Assembly: GCF_001905845.1 (NCBI RefSeq)
Contig: NZ_LIVZ01000014.1
Coordinates: 62,001-126,000, forward strand
Direction of reading: 5' to 3'
Length of the DNA stretch: 64,000 nt
Source of the DNA: Streptomyces sp. TSRI0107
GTDB taxonomy: Bacteria; Actinomycetota; Actinomycetes; Streptomycetales; Streptomycetaceae
This document shows, in pieces, positions 1 to 8,614 of the stretch. The notes beneath the pieces were generated by a model. It had not been told where the DNA came from. It did not search any database and saw only the letters and a program-made list of their open reading frames with translations. The translations under genes and the position numbers were made by a program. Positions within the stretch are counted from its first letter, which is position 1. Each line of letters begins with the position of its first letter.

Positions 1-1311
1 CTTCGTCGGAGGGGTCGGGCTCGCAGGGGCCGGGCGCGAAAGGGCTGCCCGCGCGGCTGCGGAATCCGCGTCGGCGGTCACGCCCGGAGCGGCCACGAAC
101 AAGGTCCCGGAGCCTTCCACGCGGACGTGCTCGTCGGCGGCGGACAGGAAGCACGACGCGCCCCGTCCGAGCCGCACCGCCGTGCCGTCGGCCGCCCGCA
201 GCCGGACGGAACCGGCCACGCACAGGGCCACGCGGGGGCCGCCGCCGGGGACGAGCGGACCGGACGTGCCGGCGAGCTCCACGCGGTACAGGGCGAACTC
301 CTCCGCCGGGCAGTCGTACGCCTCGGTGAGCCCGGGGCCGGCCACCGTCCTGGGGTGTACCACCGGCACCCGCACCGCCGGGTCGGTGACCCGCAGCAGC
401 TCCGGGACGTCCACCTCCTTGGCCGTCAGCCCCGCGCGGAGCACGTTGTCGGAGTTGGCCAGCACCTCGACGCCGAGTCCTCTCACATAGGCGTGCAGCC
501 CGCCGGCCGGCATGAACAACGCCGTGCCTGGCTCCAGTACCTGATGGCGCATCAGCAGGGCGGCCACCAGTCCGGGATCGCCGGGGTGGTGGCGCGCCAT
601 GCGCACCACCGCGTCGTACGCACCGGCGAACGGGCCGTCGGTGGACGAGCGTCGCCGGCAGGCGTCCACGACCGAGCCCACCAGCGCCTCGCGACGGCCG
701 GGCGGCCACTCCAGGACCGTGCGCAGCGCCTCGCCGGACGCTTCTCCGTCACCACGGCCGTCACCGTCACCGTCACCGGCCCCGTCACCGTCCCCGTCGC
801 TGTCGCGCAGCAGGTCGACGAGCGGGCGCAGCGCGGTGAGGCCGAGTCCGGCCAGGACGTCGGCGGCCTCGCGCGGCGGGCGGAGACCTGCCAGGACCTC
901 GAAGGGGGTGAGCGCGCAGAGGAGTTCGGGTTTCGCCCAGTCGTCGGCGTACGGCCCCCGCGCGCCCGCCCGCAGCTGCGCGGCGAACGCCGTCCGCGCC
1001 CGCTCGCGGTCGGGATGCACCTGGATCGACAGGGGCTGGTCGGCGGCGAGCACCTTCAGCAGGAACGGCAATCTGCCGCCGAACCGCCGGGCGCAGTCCG
1101 CGCCCAGCTCCCGCTCGGGGTCGGCGGCCACCACGTCCCGCAGGGTGGTGGCGTGCCCGCTCCGCACGAGCCCCGACGGGCCGGAGGGGTGCGCTCCCAT
1201 CCACAGCTCCGCCTCCGGCCCGGCGGAAGGCGCCGCGCGCCCCTGGAGGCGGGCCAGCGCGTGCCGGGAGCCCCAGGCGTACGGCTTGATGATCGGTTGC
1301 AGTAGGTCCAC
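1..1311 (-). CDS. manA: Mannose-6-phosphate isomerase, class I (3' end outside window)
   Basis: The product interconverts mannose 6-phosphate and fructose 6-phosphate in the cytoplasm, feeding GDP-mannose and glycan synthesis. Reading down from a GTG at 1311 gives VDLLQPIIKPYAWGSR, then ELWMGAHPSGPS, LLKVLAADQPLSIQVHPD and LEPGTALFMPAGGLHAYV, which are type I PMI cupin and zinc-site motifs. The frame is open for 437 codons to the window edge, so the C-terminus is missing. A low-complexity Asp-Gly stretch around residues 170-190, encoded by a near-hexanucleotide repeat at about 746-803, is an unusual insertion. The start is set by homology; no strong ribosome site is visible. The gene is divergent from the conservon. 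Family assignment is firm. Confidence 0.9.
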   Translation of the reverse strand, partial: MDLLQPIIKPYAWGSRHALARLQGRAAPSAGPEAELWMGAHPSGPSGLVRSGHATTLRDVVAADPERELGADCARRFGGRLPFLLKVLAADQPLSIQVHPDRERARTAFAAQLRAGARGPYADDWAKPELLCALTPFEVLAGLRPPREAADVLAGLGLTALRPLVDLLRDSDGDGDGAGDGDGDGRGDGEASGEALRTVLEWPPGRREALVGSVVDACRRRSSTDGPFAGAYDAVVRMARHHPGDPGLVAALLMRHQVLEPGTALFMPAGGLHAYVRGLGVEVLANSDNVLRAGLTAKEVDVPELLRVTDPAVRVPVVHPRTVAGPGLTEAYDCPAEEFALYRVELAGTSGPLVPGGGPRVALCVAGSVRLRAADGTAVRLGRGASCFLSAADEHVRVEGSGTLFVAAPGVTADADSAAARAALSRPAPASPTPPTK

Positions 1312-1969
1312 GGGCGTACGTTAACGGGCGGCGAACGGATTTCCACCGCCCGATCTCGAGCTTGTTATTAAACCGGTATAGCTAGTTAGGTGCAGCCGTG
1401 AGTGCGGCCGCGTCCGTGGCTTTCCGGGCCGGATGTGCCGTCGCGTGGCTGCCGCACGGCCGTCCATGTGACGGCCGTGCGGCGGTCGTACGGCCGTCGT
1501 GCGAGGCGAGTCGGTGCGATGACAGGGCCTTGGCCAGCGGTTGGTGACGCTCGGTGATGCTCCCCCCTTGCCCTGATGGGGGGCGGGCGGTGGTGAAAGG
1601 CCCGGCGAACGGGAGCGCGCCCGTCGGGGCGCGGCGCCAGGCGGGGAAGGGGTCGCGGTCGCCTCCTTCGATTCGGACCGCTTCTGACCAGCACTGATCG
1701 TTCCGTTTCGTTCGGCGTGCGGTCGAACGAGGGGCTCATCGGTCTGTCGTACGAGGCCTCATACCAGAGTGGGACGCTCTGCGGGGGTCTTTGGCAACTG
1801 CCCACCGCACATGATGCGCGGGCGACTACTGTCAGTGTCCGTCGGGCGACGCAGAACCAGTTCACCGGTGCTGCCGACCGGCCGCGATGGCGCATGCCCG
1901 TATCGCGCGGCACCGCGCGCCAGGGCATCCGACCGACGGACCAGTACACGGACCAGTACGAGGACACCG
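1312..1969. other. Intergenic region between manA and the conservon
   Basis: These 658 bases separate two divergent genes and hold no convincing gene. An AT-rich patch at about 1361-1392 is the likeliest promoter area for manA on the minus strand. A 6-bp inverted repeat (CGTTCG/CGAACG, about 1709-1729) lies upstream of the conservon. Open frames on both strands here have no recognisable motifs. Confidence 0.5.
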
Positions 1970-3880
1970 ATGTCACACCTCCGCGCACCGGCCGCACGCG
2001 CAGACCGCCGTGAAGGCGGACGGCACGGGCGACCGGTCGCCCGCACTGCCCCCGCACTGCCCGAGGCACACATACGGTCCCAACTGCTGCGCCTCGCCGT
2101 CCTGCCGCCCGTCGCGGTCGCCCTCGGCGGCTGCGCGGCCGTGCTGTTCACCGTCCGCTCCACCGGCGTACGGACCGGTCTCACCCTGTGGGCCGTCCTC
2201 GCCGGGGCGGCATGCGTGGCCCTCGCCGGCATCGTGATCGCCGCCGTGGCCGCCCGGCGCGCCGCCCGGTCGGTGCACGAACGCGTCGCCGCGCTGCGCC
2301 GCGGCAGCACACGGCGCGAGGCCGACCTGCGCGCCCTCGTCGAAGGACTCCGGCGCGGCGAGGCGCCGCCCCCGCTCGCCCCGCACGGCGCACCGCCCGA
2401 GGACGCCGACGACTTCGACCTGCTCGCCGCCGACCTCACCCGCCTGCACGACGGCGCCGTCACCGCCGTCGTGCAGGCCGCGCAGCTCTCCAGCCAGACC
2501 GGCAGCGAACAGAAACTCGAAGTCTTCGTCAACCTGGCCCGCCGGCTGCAGTCCCTGGTGCACCGCGAGATCGCCCTCCTTGACGACCTCGAGAACGAGA
2601 TCGAGGACCCCGACCTGCTCAAGAGCCTGTTCCACGTCGACCACCTCGCCACCCGGACCCGGCGCCACGCCGAGAACCTGGCCGTGCTCGGCGGTGCCGT
2701 CTCGCGGCGGCAGTGGAGCAACCCGGTCTCCATGACCGAGGTGCTGCGCTCGGCGATCGCCGAGGTGGAGCAGTACTCGCGGGTCAAACTCGTCCCGCCG
2801 ATCGACGGCACCCTGCGCGGCCACGCCGTCGCCGACGTGATCCACCTGCTCGCCGAACTCGTCGAGAACGCCACGGTGTTCTCCGCCCCGCACACCCAGG
2901 TGCTGCTGCGCGCCAGCCTCGTCACGTCCGGGCTCGCCGTCGAGGTCGAGGACCGCGGCCTCGGCATGCCGGTCGACGAGCAGGCGCGGATGAACCAGCT
3001 GCTCCACGACCCCGACCAGGTCAATGTGGCCCGCCTGCTGGCGGACGGCCGCATCGGGCTGTACGTCGTCTCCCAACTCGCCCGCCGGCACGGGATCGAG
3101 GTGCGCCTGCAGTCCAACATCTACGGGGGCGTGCAGGCCGTGCTCGTCGTACCCCAGGAGCTGCTGGGCGCGGCCGCGGGTTCGGGTGGCGAAGCGGAGG
3201 AGAACACGGGGCGAGCTGCCGGCGCGGCCGGGGGCACGGGGACGGGCACGGCACCCTCGCCCGCACCGCAGCCCCGGCACCAGCCGGTCCACCAGCGCGC
3301 CCACAACGGGCAGGACGTCCACGTCCGCCCGGGCACGCACTCCGCCGCCTTCCCCGACCAGGGTGCGCACCCCGACCCCGGCGCTCACCCCGCCCCCCTC
3401 CCCACCCGTGGCCCGCGTACCGAGCGGGTGAACCCCGCGGACGCGGCTCCCGGCATCCGTGCCGAGGACCGGCCGGTCGTCGCCGAGCGGGAGGGGGTGC
3501 CGCCCGTGCCCCGGCACGGCGGTGTCGTGCGCGGCACCATGGGCAAGCCCCGGCTGCCCCGGCGCCGCGCGCAGGAACACATCGTCCCCCAGCTGCGCGG
3601 CGGCCCCGTACCGCGCCAGGACGACGACCAGCCCGTCGGCCACGACCCCGGCCTGATGGCGGCCTTCCAGCGGGGCATCGGTCTCGCCGAGGCCCAGCAG
3701 AGCCTGGAGCCGGCGGGCGACCCCCAGCCCGGCCCGGTCCCCGCGGAGCCGCCCACCACGGTCGTACCCCCGCTGGACGTACGACCAGTACGACCCGTAC
3801 GCGCGTCCGTGACCCCCGAGGCGATGGCCTCCGACCTCCGTTCCACCACCCGGCACGACGGGAGCGCGTCCGCCGGATGA
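1970..3880 (+). CDS. cvnA: Conservon histidine kinase-like sensor CvnA
   Basis: CvnA is the membrane sensor-like protein of the four-gene conservon, which in Streptomyces forms a G-protein-receptor-like complex with CvnB, CvnC and CvnD. Two hydrophobic segments at about residues 38-62 and 70-92 are followed by a helical region (about 185-245) and a GHKL ATPase domain (about 290-405) with N-box ELVENATVFS, G1 box DRGLGM and G2-like GLYVVSQLARRHGI. The last roughly 230 residues are Pro/Arg/Gly-rich and look disordered. The ATG at 1970 is preceded by GAGGA at the right spacing; upstream in-frame starts lack a ribosome site. A canonical phosphoacceptor H-box is not evident, as is usual for CvnA. 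Confidence 0.9.
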   Translation: MSHLRAPAARADRREGGRHGRPVARTAPALPEAHIRSQLLRLAVLPPVAVALGGCAAVLFTVRSTGVRTGLTLWAVLAGAACVALAGIVIAAVAARRAARSVHERVAALRRGSTRREADLRALVEGLRRGEAPPPLAPHGAPPEDADDFDLLAADLTRLHDGAVTAVVQAAQLSSQTGSEQKLEVFVNLARRLQSLVHREIALLDDLENEIEDPDLLKSLFHVDHLATRTRRHAENLAVLGGAVSRRQWSNPVSMTEVLRSAIAEVEQYSRVKLVPPIDGTLRGHAVADVIHLLAELVENATVFSAPHTQVLLRASLVTSGLAVEVEDRGLGMPVDEQARMNQLLHDPDQVNVARLLADGRIGLYVVSQLARRHGIEVRLQSNIYGGVQAVLVVPQELLGAAAGSGGEAEENTGRAAGAAGGTGTGTAPSPAPQPRHQPVHQRAHNGQDVHVRPGTHSAAFPDQGAHPDPGAHPAPLPTRGPRTERVNPADAAPGIRAEDRPVVAEREGVPPVPRHGGVVRGTMGKPRLPRRRAQEHIVPQLRGGPVPRQDDDQPVGHDPGLMAAFQRGIGLAEAQQSLEPAGDPQPGPVPAEPPTTVVPPLDVRPVRPVRASVTPEAMASDLRSTTRHDGSASAG

Positions 3881-3942
3881 CCACCCCCGCCCCACCCCCC
3901 TGCGCTCCCGCAGACCTTCGTACCCCAAGGAGTCGATCCACC

Positions 3943-4377
3943 ATGGCGAGCGATGCCTCCACCGGCCTCGTATCCGATCTCGACTGGCTGATGAGCGGCC
4001 TCGTGCAGCGCGTCCCCCACACCACCAGCGCGGTCCTGCTGTCCTGCGACGGCCTGGTGAAGTCGGTGCACGGCCTCGATCCCGACAGCGCCGACCACAT
4101 GGCGGCGCTGGCCTCCGGCCTCTACTCCCTCGGCCGCAGCGCCGGAGTGCGCTTCGGCGACGGCGGCGACGTCCGGCAGGTGGTCGTCGAGCTGGACTCG
4201 ACCCTGCTGTTCGTCACCACCGCCGGCTCCGGCACCTGTCTCGCCGTGCTCGCCGGCCGGGAGGCCGACGCGGCCGTGCTGGGCTACGAGATGGCGATGC
4301 TGGTCAAGAGCGTCCGCCCGTACCTGGTGACCGCGCCCCGGCAGCACGCCGTCGAACCCACGGCGATGAGGCCTTGA
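3943..4377 (+). CDS. cvnB: Roadblock/LC7 protein CvnB
   Basis: This is a 144-residue roadblock/LC7-fold protein, the second conservon component, thought to act with the small GTPase CvnD. The sequence LMSGLVQRVPHTTSAVLLSC, the central GLYSLGRSAG region and the VLAGREADAAVLGYEMAMLV helix are typical. The ATG at 3943 follows AAGGAG (3927-3932). The gap to cvnA is 62 bases, and the stop overlaps the TTG start of cvnC, indicating translational coupling. Confidence 0.92.
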   Translation: MASDASTGLVSDLDWLMSGLVQRVPHTTSAVLLSCDGLVKSVHGLDPDSADHMAALASGLYSLGRSAGVRFGDGGDVRQVVVELDSTLLFVTTAGSGTCLAVLAGREADAAVLGYEMAMLVKSVRPYLVTAPRQHAVEPTAMRP

Positions 4378-4751
4378 GCGCGGCGACGGCCGGCGACGGG
4401 CCCTGGCTCGATGACGCGGCCGGGCGGCTGGTGCGCCCGTTCACGGTCAGCAACGGCCGCACCCGCCCCACCGTCGCGCTCGACCTGATGTCGCAGGTGA
4501 TGGCCACCGGCGCCACCGCCCTCGGCTACCTCGGCCCCGAACACGCGCAGGCCCTCGACCTGTGCCGCGCACCCGTCTCGGTCGCCGAGATCGCCGCCCA
4601 TCTGAAGCTGCCGGCGGTGGTCGCCAAGGTGCTGCTGGCGGACCTCGTCGACTGCGGGGCGCTGACCACCAAGCCCCCCGCCTTCCACCACAACCCCACG
4701 GACCGGGCCCTTCTGGAGGCAGTGCTCGATGGACTACGACGACAGCTCTGA
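4374..4751 (+). CDS. cvnC: DUF742 protein CvnC
   Basis: This 125-residue DUF742 protein is the third conservon component. It contains WLDDAAGRLVRPFTVSNGRT near the N-terminus and a winged-helix-like core (AQALDLCRAPVSVAEIAAHL, then VAKVLLADLVDCGAL). The TTG start at 4374 overlaps the cvnB stop (TTGA); it is chosen because the protein begins where the family does and GATGAGG lies just upstream. The 3' end overlaps cvnD by 23 bases. The biochemical role is not established; a link between CvnB and CvnD is inferred from the family. Confidence 0.9.
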   Translation: MSAATAGDGPWLDDAAGRLVRPFTVSNGRTRPTVALDLMSQVMATGATALGYLGPEHAQALDLCRAPVSVAEIAAHLKLPAVVAKVLLADLVDCGALTTKPPAFHHNPTDRALLEAVLDGLRRQL

Positions 4752-5367
4752 GTACGACTACACCGCCGGTCACGACGACGGCGCCGACCCCTTTCCCACC
4801 GCCCTGAAGATCCTGGTCGCGGGCGGGTTCGGGGTCGGCAAGACCACTTTCGTCGGCGCGGTCAGCGAGATCGCCCCGCTGAGCACCGAGGAGCTCCTCA
4901 CCACCGTCAGCGTCGGAACCGACAACCTCGACGGCATCGAGAACAAGATGGAGACGACCGTCGCCATGGACTTCGGTCGGATCACCCTCGACTCCGACCA
5001 TGTGCTGTACCTGTTCGGCACACCCGGACAGGAACGGTTCTGGTTCATGTGGGACGAGTTGTCCGAGGGCGCGCTCGGCGCGGTCATCCTCGCCGACACC
5101 CGCCGGCTGGAGGAGTGCTTCGCGGCCGTCGACTTCTTCGAGGAGCGCGGCCTCGGCTTCATCATCGCCGTCAACGAGTTCGACGGGGCGCACCGCTACG
5201 ACCCCGAGGAGGTGCGGGCCGCCATCGACCTCGACCCGCGGATCCCCGTGGTCCGCTGCGACGCCCGGATCTCCGCCTCCGGTGTCCAGACCCTGCTCAC
5301 CCTGGTCCGGCACCTCATCGCCCACGCCCCCTCCGTCCCCGCGCCGAGCCACGGCGCGCACCGGTGA
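4729..5367 (+). CDS. cvnD: Conservon small GTPase CvnD
   Basis: CvnD is a Ras-like GTP-binding protein of 212 residues, the output G-protein of the conservon. The P-loop GGFGVGKTT is at residues 32-40, the switch-II-like FGTPGQERF follows, and a base-recognition motif appears as NEFDG in place of NKxD. The acidic N-terminus (MDYDDSSEYDY) is typical of this family. It overlaps cvnC and completes the operon. Which target it controls cannot be told from the sequence. Confidence 0.93.
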   Translation: MDYDDSSEYDYTAGHDDGADPFPTALKILVAGGFGVGKTTFVGAVSEIAPLSTEELLTTVSVGTDNLDGIENKMETTVAMDFGRITLDSDHVLYLFGTPGQERFWFMWDELSEGALGAVILADTRRLEECFAAVDFFEERGLGFIIAVNEFDGAHRYDPEEVRAAIDLDPRIPVVRCDARISASGVQTLLTLVRHLIAHAPSVPAPSHGAHR

Positions 5368-5567
5368 CCACCGGCCCCTACGACGCCACCACCCCCGACG
5401 ACGACACCGGCCCCGACTGTCCGACCGCCCCCGACGCCCGACCGGCCCCGACCGTCCCAATGCCCCCGATCGTCCCCATGCCACTGACCGTCCCCATGTC
5501 ACCCGACCTCCCCGACCTCCCCGACCGCCCATCGTCCCTTCGCCCCATCGCACGGAGCCGCACATGA
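5364..5567 (+). CDS. Possible small proline-rich protein, doubtful
   Basis: A GTG at 5364 overlaps the cvnD stop as GTGA and opens a 67-residue frame rich in Pro, Thr, Asp and Met, with repeats of a PxVPMP type. The DNA at 5440-5535 is internally repetitive (copies of CGTCCCCATG and CCCGACCTCC). The overlap resembles translational coupling, but no family is recognisable. It may be only a repetitive spacer between cvnD and the GAF gene. Confidence 0.25.
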   Translation: MTTGPYDATTPDDDTGPDCPTAPDARPAPTVPMPPIVPMPLTVPMSPDLPDLPDRPSSLRPIARSRT

Positions 5568-5595
5568 CATCCGCCCACAGCGACGGAGCCCGCCC

Positions 5596-6159
5596 ATGAG
5601 CTACGACCCGCCGCGCCCGGCCGGTCGTCTGCTGCTCACCCCCGAGGACAAGGAGGCCCCCGCCCGCACCCTGCGGCTGCGCGGACTCGGTCTCGGGGAG
5701 CGCCCGGAGCCCGCCCTCGACGCCTTCGCGGCACAGCTCGCCGCGCACACCGGGGCGCCGTACGCCATGGTCAACTTCCTGCACGAGCACGGGCAGTTCT
5801 TCGCCGGTCTGCGCGCCCCGGCGGCCGGGCCCGCCGGGCCCGACGGCGGTCCCCGGCCCGTGGTCGGCCGCCATCTGCCGCGCGACCACGGCTTCTGCCC
5901 CCATGTGGTGGCCCGGCGCAAGGCGCTCGTCCTGGAGGACGTCCGCGACTATCCGCGGTTCGCGGGCAACCCGGTCGTCGACGAGTTCGGCATCCGCTCC
6001 TATCTCGGCGCCCCGCTCATCGACACCACCGGCATGGTGCTGGGCACGGTGTCCGTCGCCGACGTCGCGCCCCGCCCCTGGGGCCGCCTCGGCCTGGAGA
6101 CCATCAAGTCGACGGCCGCGGATCTCGCCGCACGCCTGGAGGGCGGCCCCGCGCGTTGA
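5596..6159 (+). CDS. GAF domain protein of the conservon operon
   Basis: This 187-residue protein is mainly one GAF domain, a small-ligand or redox sensing fold: AFAAQLAAHTGAPYAMVNFL, then RDHGFCPHVVARRKALVLED, RFAGNPVVDEFGIRSYLGAPL and GMVLGTVSVADV. It follows cvnD in the same direction, 228 bases away, and conservons often carry an extra gene at this place. A role in modulating the conservon is inferred from position only. The ATG at 5596 has ACGGAG upstream. Confidence 0.8.
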   Translation: MSYDPPRPAGRLLLTPEDKEAPARTLRLRGLGLGERPEPALDAFAAQLAAHTGAPYAMVNFLHEHGQFFAGLRAPAAGPAGPDGGPRPVVGRHLPRDHGFCPHVVARRKALVLEDVRDYPRFAGNPVVDEFGIRSYLGAPLIDTTGMVLGTVSVADVAPRPWGRLGLETIKSTAADLAARLEGGPAR

Positions 6160-6324
6160 CCCCTCCGGGGGGTGTGAAGGAAAGCTGTGGCGCCGCTTAA
6201 GAAAACCTCGATGGACCGGGGGCATCCTCGTACGGAAGATTGCTAGGCGATTCCACACCTCTCCCCGTCCACGGGCTTATTCGGCATGCCCGCGGCCGGG
6301 ATCTCACCCTCAGGAGCCGTTGCG

Positions 6325-7353
6325 TTGAAGGCGCTGGTCAAGGAGAAGGCGGAGCCCGGGCTCTGGCTCGCGGACGTCCCGGAGCCCGCCGTCGGACCCG
6401 GCGACGTACTGATCAAGGTGCTGCGCACCGGTATCTGCGGCACCGATCTGCACATCCGGTCCTGGGACGGCTGGGCGCAGCAGGCGATCCGCACCCCGCT
6501 CGTCGTCGGGCACGAGTTCGTCGGCGAGGTCGTCGGGACCGGCCGGGACGTCACCGACATCGCGGTCGGCGACCGGGTCAGCGGCGAGGGCCATCTGGTG
6601 TGCGGCAAGTGCCGCAACTGCCTGGCCGGACGCCGCCACCTGTGCCGGGCCACGGTCGGCCTCGGCGTCGGCCGGGACGGCGCGTTCGCCGAGTACGTGT
6701 CGCTGCCCGCGTCCAACGTGTGGGTACACCGGGTGCCGGTGGACCTCGACGTCGCGGCGATCTTCGACCCGTTCGGCAACGCGGTGCACACCGCGCTGTC
6801 GTTCCCGCTGGTGGGCGAGGACGTGCTGATCACCGGCGCCGGCCCGATCGGTCTGATGGCCGCCGCGGTGGCCCGGCACGCCGGTGCCCGCAACGTGGTG
6901 ATCACCGATGTCAGCGAGGAGCGCCTGGAGCTGGCCCGCAAGATAGGGGTGAGCCTCGCGCTGAACGTCTCCGGCACGACGATCGCCGACGGGCAGCGGG
7001 AGCTGGGCCTGCGCGAGGGCTTCGACATCGGACTGGAGATGTCCGGCCGCCCCGAGGCGATGCGCGACATGATCGCCAACATGACGCACGGCGGCCGGAT
7101 CGCCATGCTCGGCCTGCCGTCCGAGGAGTTCCCGGTCGACTGGGCCCGGATCGTCACCTCGATGATCACCGTCAAGGGCATCTACGGCCGGGAGATGTTC
7201 GAGACCTGGTACGCCATGTCGGTGCTGCTCGAAGGCGGCCTCGACCTCGCCCCCGTGATCACCGGCCGGTACGACTACCGCGACTTCGAGGCGGCGTTCG
7301 CCGACGCGGCGAGCGGCCGCGGCGGCAAGGTCATCCTCGACTGGACCGCGTAG
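6325..7353 (+). CDS. tdh: L-threonine 3-dehydrogenase
   Basis: The enzyme oxidises L-threonine to 2-amino-3-ketobutyrate with NAD+, the first step of threonine breakdown to glycine and acetyl-CoA. It is a zinc medium-chain dehydrogenase: catalytic-zinc region ICGTDLH and GHEFVGEV, structural zinc cluster in CGKCRNCLAGRRHLC, and Rossmann motif GAGPIGLMAAAV. A TTG at 6325 is taken as the start because CAGGAG (6311-6316) precedes it and MKALVKEKAEPGLW then aligns with known Tdh N-termini, giving 342 residues. The kbl gene follows after 31 bases, so the two are co-transcribed. Confidence 0.95.
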   Translation: MKALVKEKAEPGLWLADVPEPAVGPGDVLIKVLRTGICGTDLHIRSWDGWAQQAIRTPLVVGHEFVGEVVGTGRDVTDIAVGDRVSGEGHLVCGKCRNCLAGRRHLCRATVGLGVGRDGAFAEYVSLPASNVWVHRVPVDLDVAAIFDPFGNAVHTALSFPLVGEDVLITGAGPIGLMAAAVARHAGARNVVITDVSEERLELARKIGVSLALNVSGTTIADGQRELGLREGFDIGLEMSGRPEAMRDMIANMTHGGRIAMLGLPSEEFPVDWARIVTSMITVKGIYGREMFETWYAMSVLLEGGLDLAPVITGRYDYRDFEAAFADAASGRGGKVILDWTA

Positions 7354-7384
7354 CAGTCCCCGTACAGCTTTAGGAGCTTCCTCG

Positions 7385-8578
7385 ATGTTCGACTCCGTGC
7401 GCGACGACCTGCGCGCCACCCTCGACGAGATCCGCGCCGCCGGCCTGCACAAGCCGGAGCGGGTGATCGGCACCCCGCAGTCCGCGACCGTGAACGTCAC
7501 CGCGGGCGGCCGTCCCGGCGAGGTCCTCAACTTCTGCGCCAACAACTACCTCGGTCTCGCCGACCACCCCGAGGTCGTCGCCGCGGCCCACGAGGCGCTG
7601 GACCGCTGGGGCTACGGCATGGCCTCCGTGCGCTTCATCTGCGGCACCCAGGAGGTGCACAAGGAGCTGGAGGCGCGGCTGTCCGCCTTCCTCGGCCAGG
7701 AGGACACGATCCTGTACTCCTCCTGCTTCGACGCCAACGGCGGTGTCTTCGAGACGCTGCTCGGCCCCGAGGACGCGGTGATCTCCGACGCCCTCAACCA
7801 CGCGTCGATCATCGACGGCATCCGCCTGTCCAAGGCCCGCCGCTTCCGCTACGCCAACCGGGACCTGGAGGACCTGGAGCGCCAGCTGAAGGAGGCCTCC
7901 GACGCGCGCCGCCGCCTGATCGTCACCGACGGCGTCTTCTCCATGGACGGCTATGTGGCGCCGCTGCGGGAGATCTGCGACCTCGCCGACCGGTACGACG
8001 CCATGGTCATGGTCGACGACTCGCACGCCGTCGGCTTCGTCGGCCCCGGCGGGCGCGGCACCCCCGAGCTGCACGGCGTGATGGACCGCGTCGACATCAT
8101 CACCGGCACCCTCGGCAAGGCGCTCGGCGGCGCCTCCGGCGGCTACGTCGCCGCCCGCGCCGAGATCGTCGCCCTGCTGCGCCAGCGCTCCCGGCCGTAC
8201 CTGTTCTCCAACACCCTCGCCCCGGTGATCGCCGCCGCCTCGCTGAAGGTCCTCGACCTGCTGGAGGCCGCGGACGACCTGCGTGTCCGGCTCCGCGAGA
8301 ACACCGCGCTGTTCCGCCGCCGGATGACCGAGGAGGGCTTCGACATCCTCCCCGGCGACCACGCCATCGCGCCCGTGATGATCGGCGACGCCGCCGAGGC
8401 GGGCCGGATGGCCGAGCTGCTGCTGGAGCGCGGCGTGTACGTCATCGGCTTCTCCTACCCGGTGGTGCCGCAGGGCCAGGCCCGGATCCGGGTCCAGCTG
8501 TCCGCCGCGCACTCCACGGACGACGTCAACCGGGCCGTGGACGCGTTCGTGGCCGCCCGCGCGGAGCTGGCCGGCTGA
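7385..8578 (+). CDS. kbl: Glycine C-acetyltransferase (2-amino-3-ketobutyrate CoA ligase)
   Basis: This PLP enzyme splits 2-amino-3-ketobutyrate with CoA to glycine and acetyl-CoA, completing the pathway begun by tdh directly upstream. It belongs to the alpha-oxoamine synthase family: NNYLGLADHPEV, YGMASVRFICGT, VFSMDGYVAPL, DDSHAVGFVG and the PLP-lysine region GTLGKALGGASGGY are all present. The length of 397 residues is normal. TAGGAG just before the ATG supports the start. Confidence 0.96.
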   Translation: MFDSVRDDLRATLDEIRAAGLHKPERVIGTPQSATVNVTAGGRPGEVLNFCANNYLGLADHPEVVAAAHEALDRWGYGMASVRFICGTQEVHKELEARLSAFLGQEDTILYSSCFDANGGVFETLLGPEDAVISDALNHASIIDGIRLSKARRFRYANRDLEDLERQLKEASDARRRLIVTDGVFSMDGYVAPLREICDLADRYDAMVMVDDSHAVGFVGPGGRGTPELHGVMDRVDIITGTLGKALGGASGGYVAARAEIVALLRQRSRPYLFSNTLAPVIAAASLKVLDLLEAADDLRVRLRENTALFRRRMTEEGFDILPGDHAIAPVMIGDAAEAGRMAELLLERGVYVIGFSYPVVPQGQARIRVQLSAAHSTDDVNRAVDAFVAARAELAG

Positions 8579-8614
8579 TCCGGGCCGGTCTCCCGACCTG
8601 AGAGAATCGACCCC

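Noticed and set aside
1386..2069. Minus-strand 227-codon frame between manA and cvnA
   Set aside because: The product is Arg/Pro-rich with no domain and overlaps the cvnA start on the opposite strand; codon use does not look coding.
5378..5578. Minus-strand small Gly-Arg repeat protein opposite the cvnD-GAF spacer
   Set aside because: It is the complement of the repetitive spacer and has no start context or family match.
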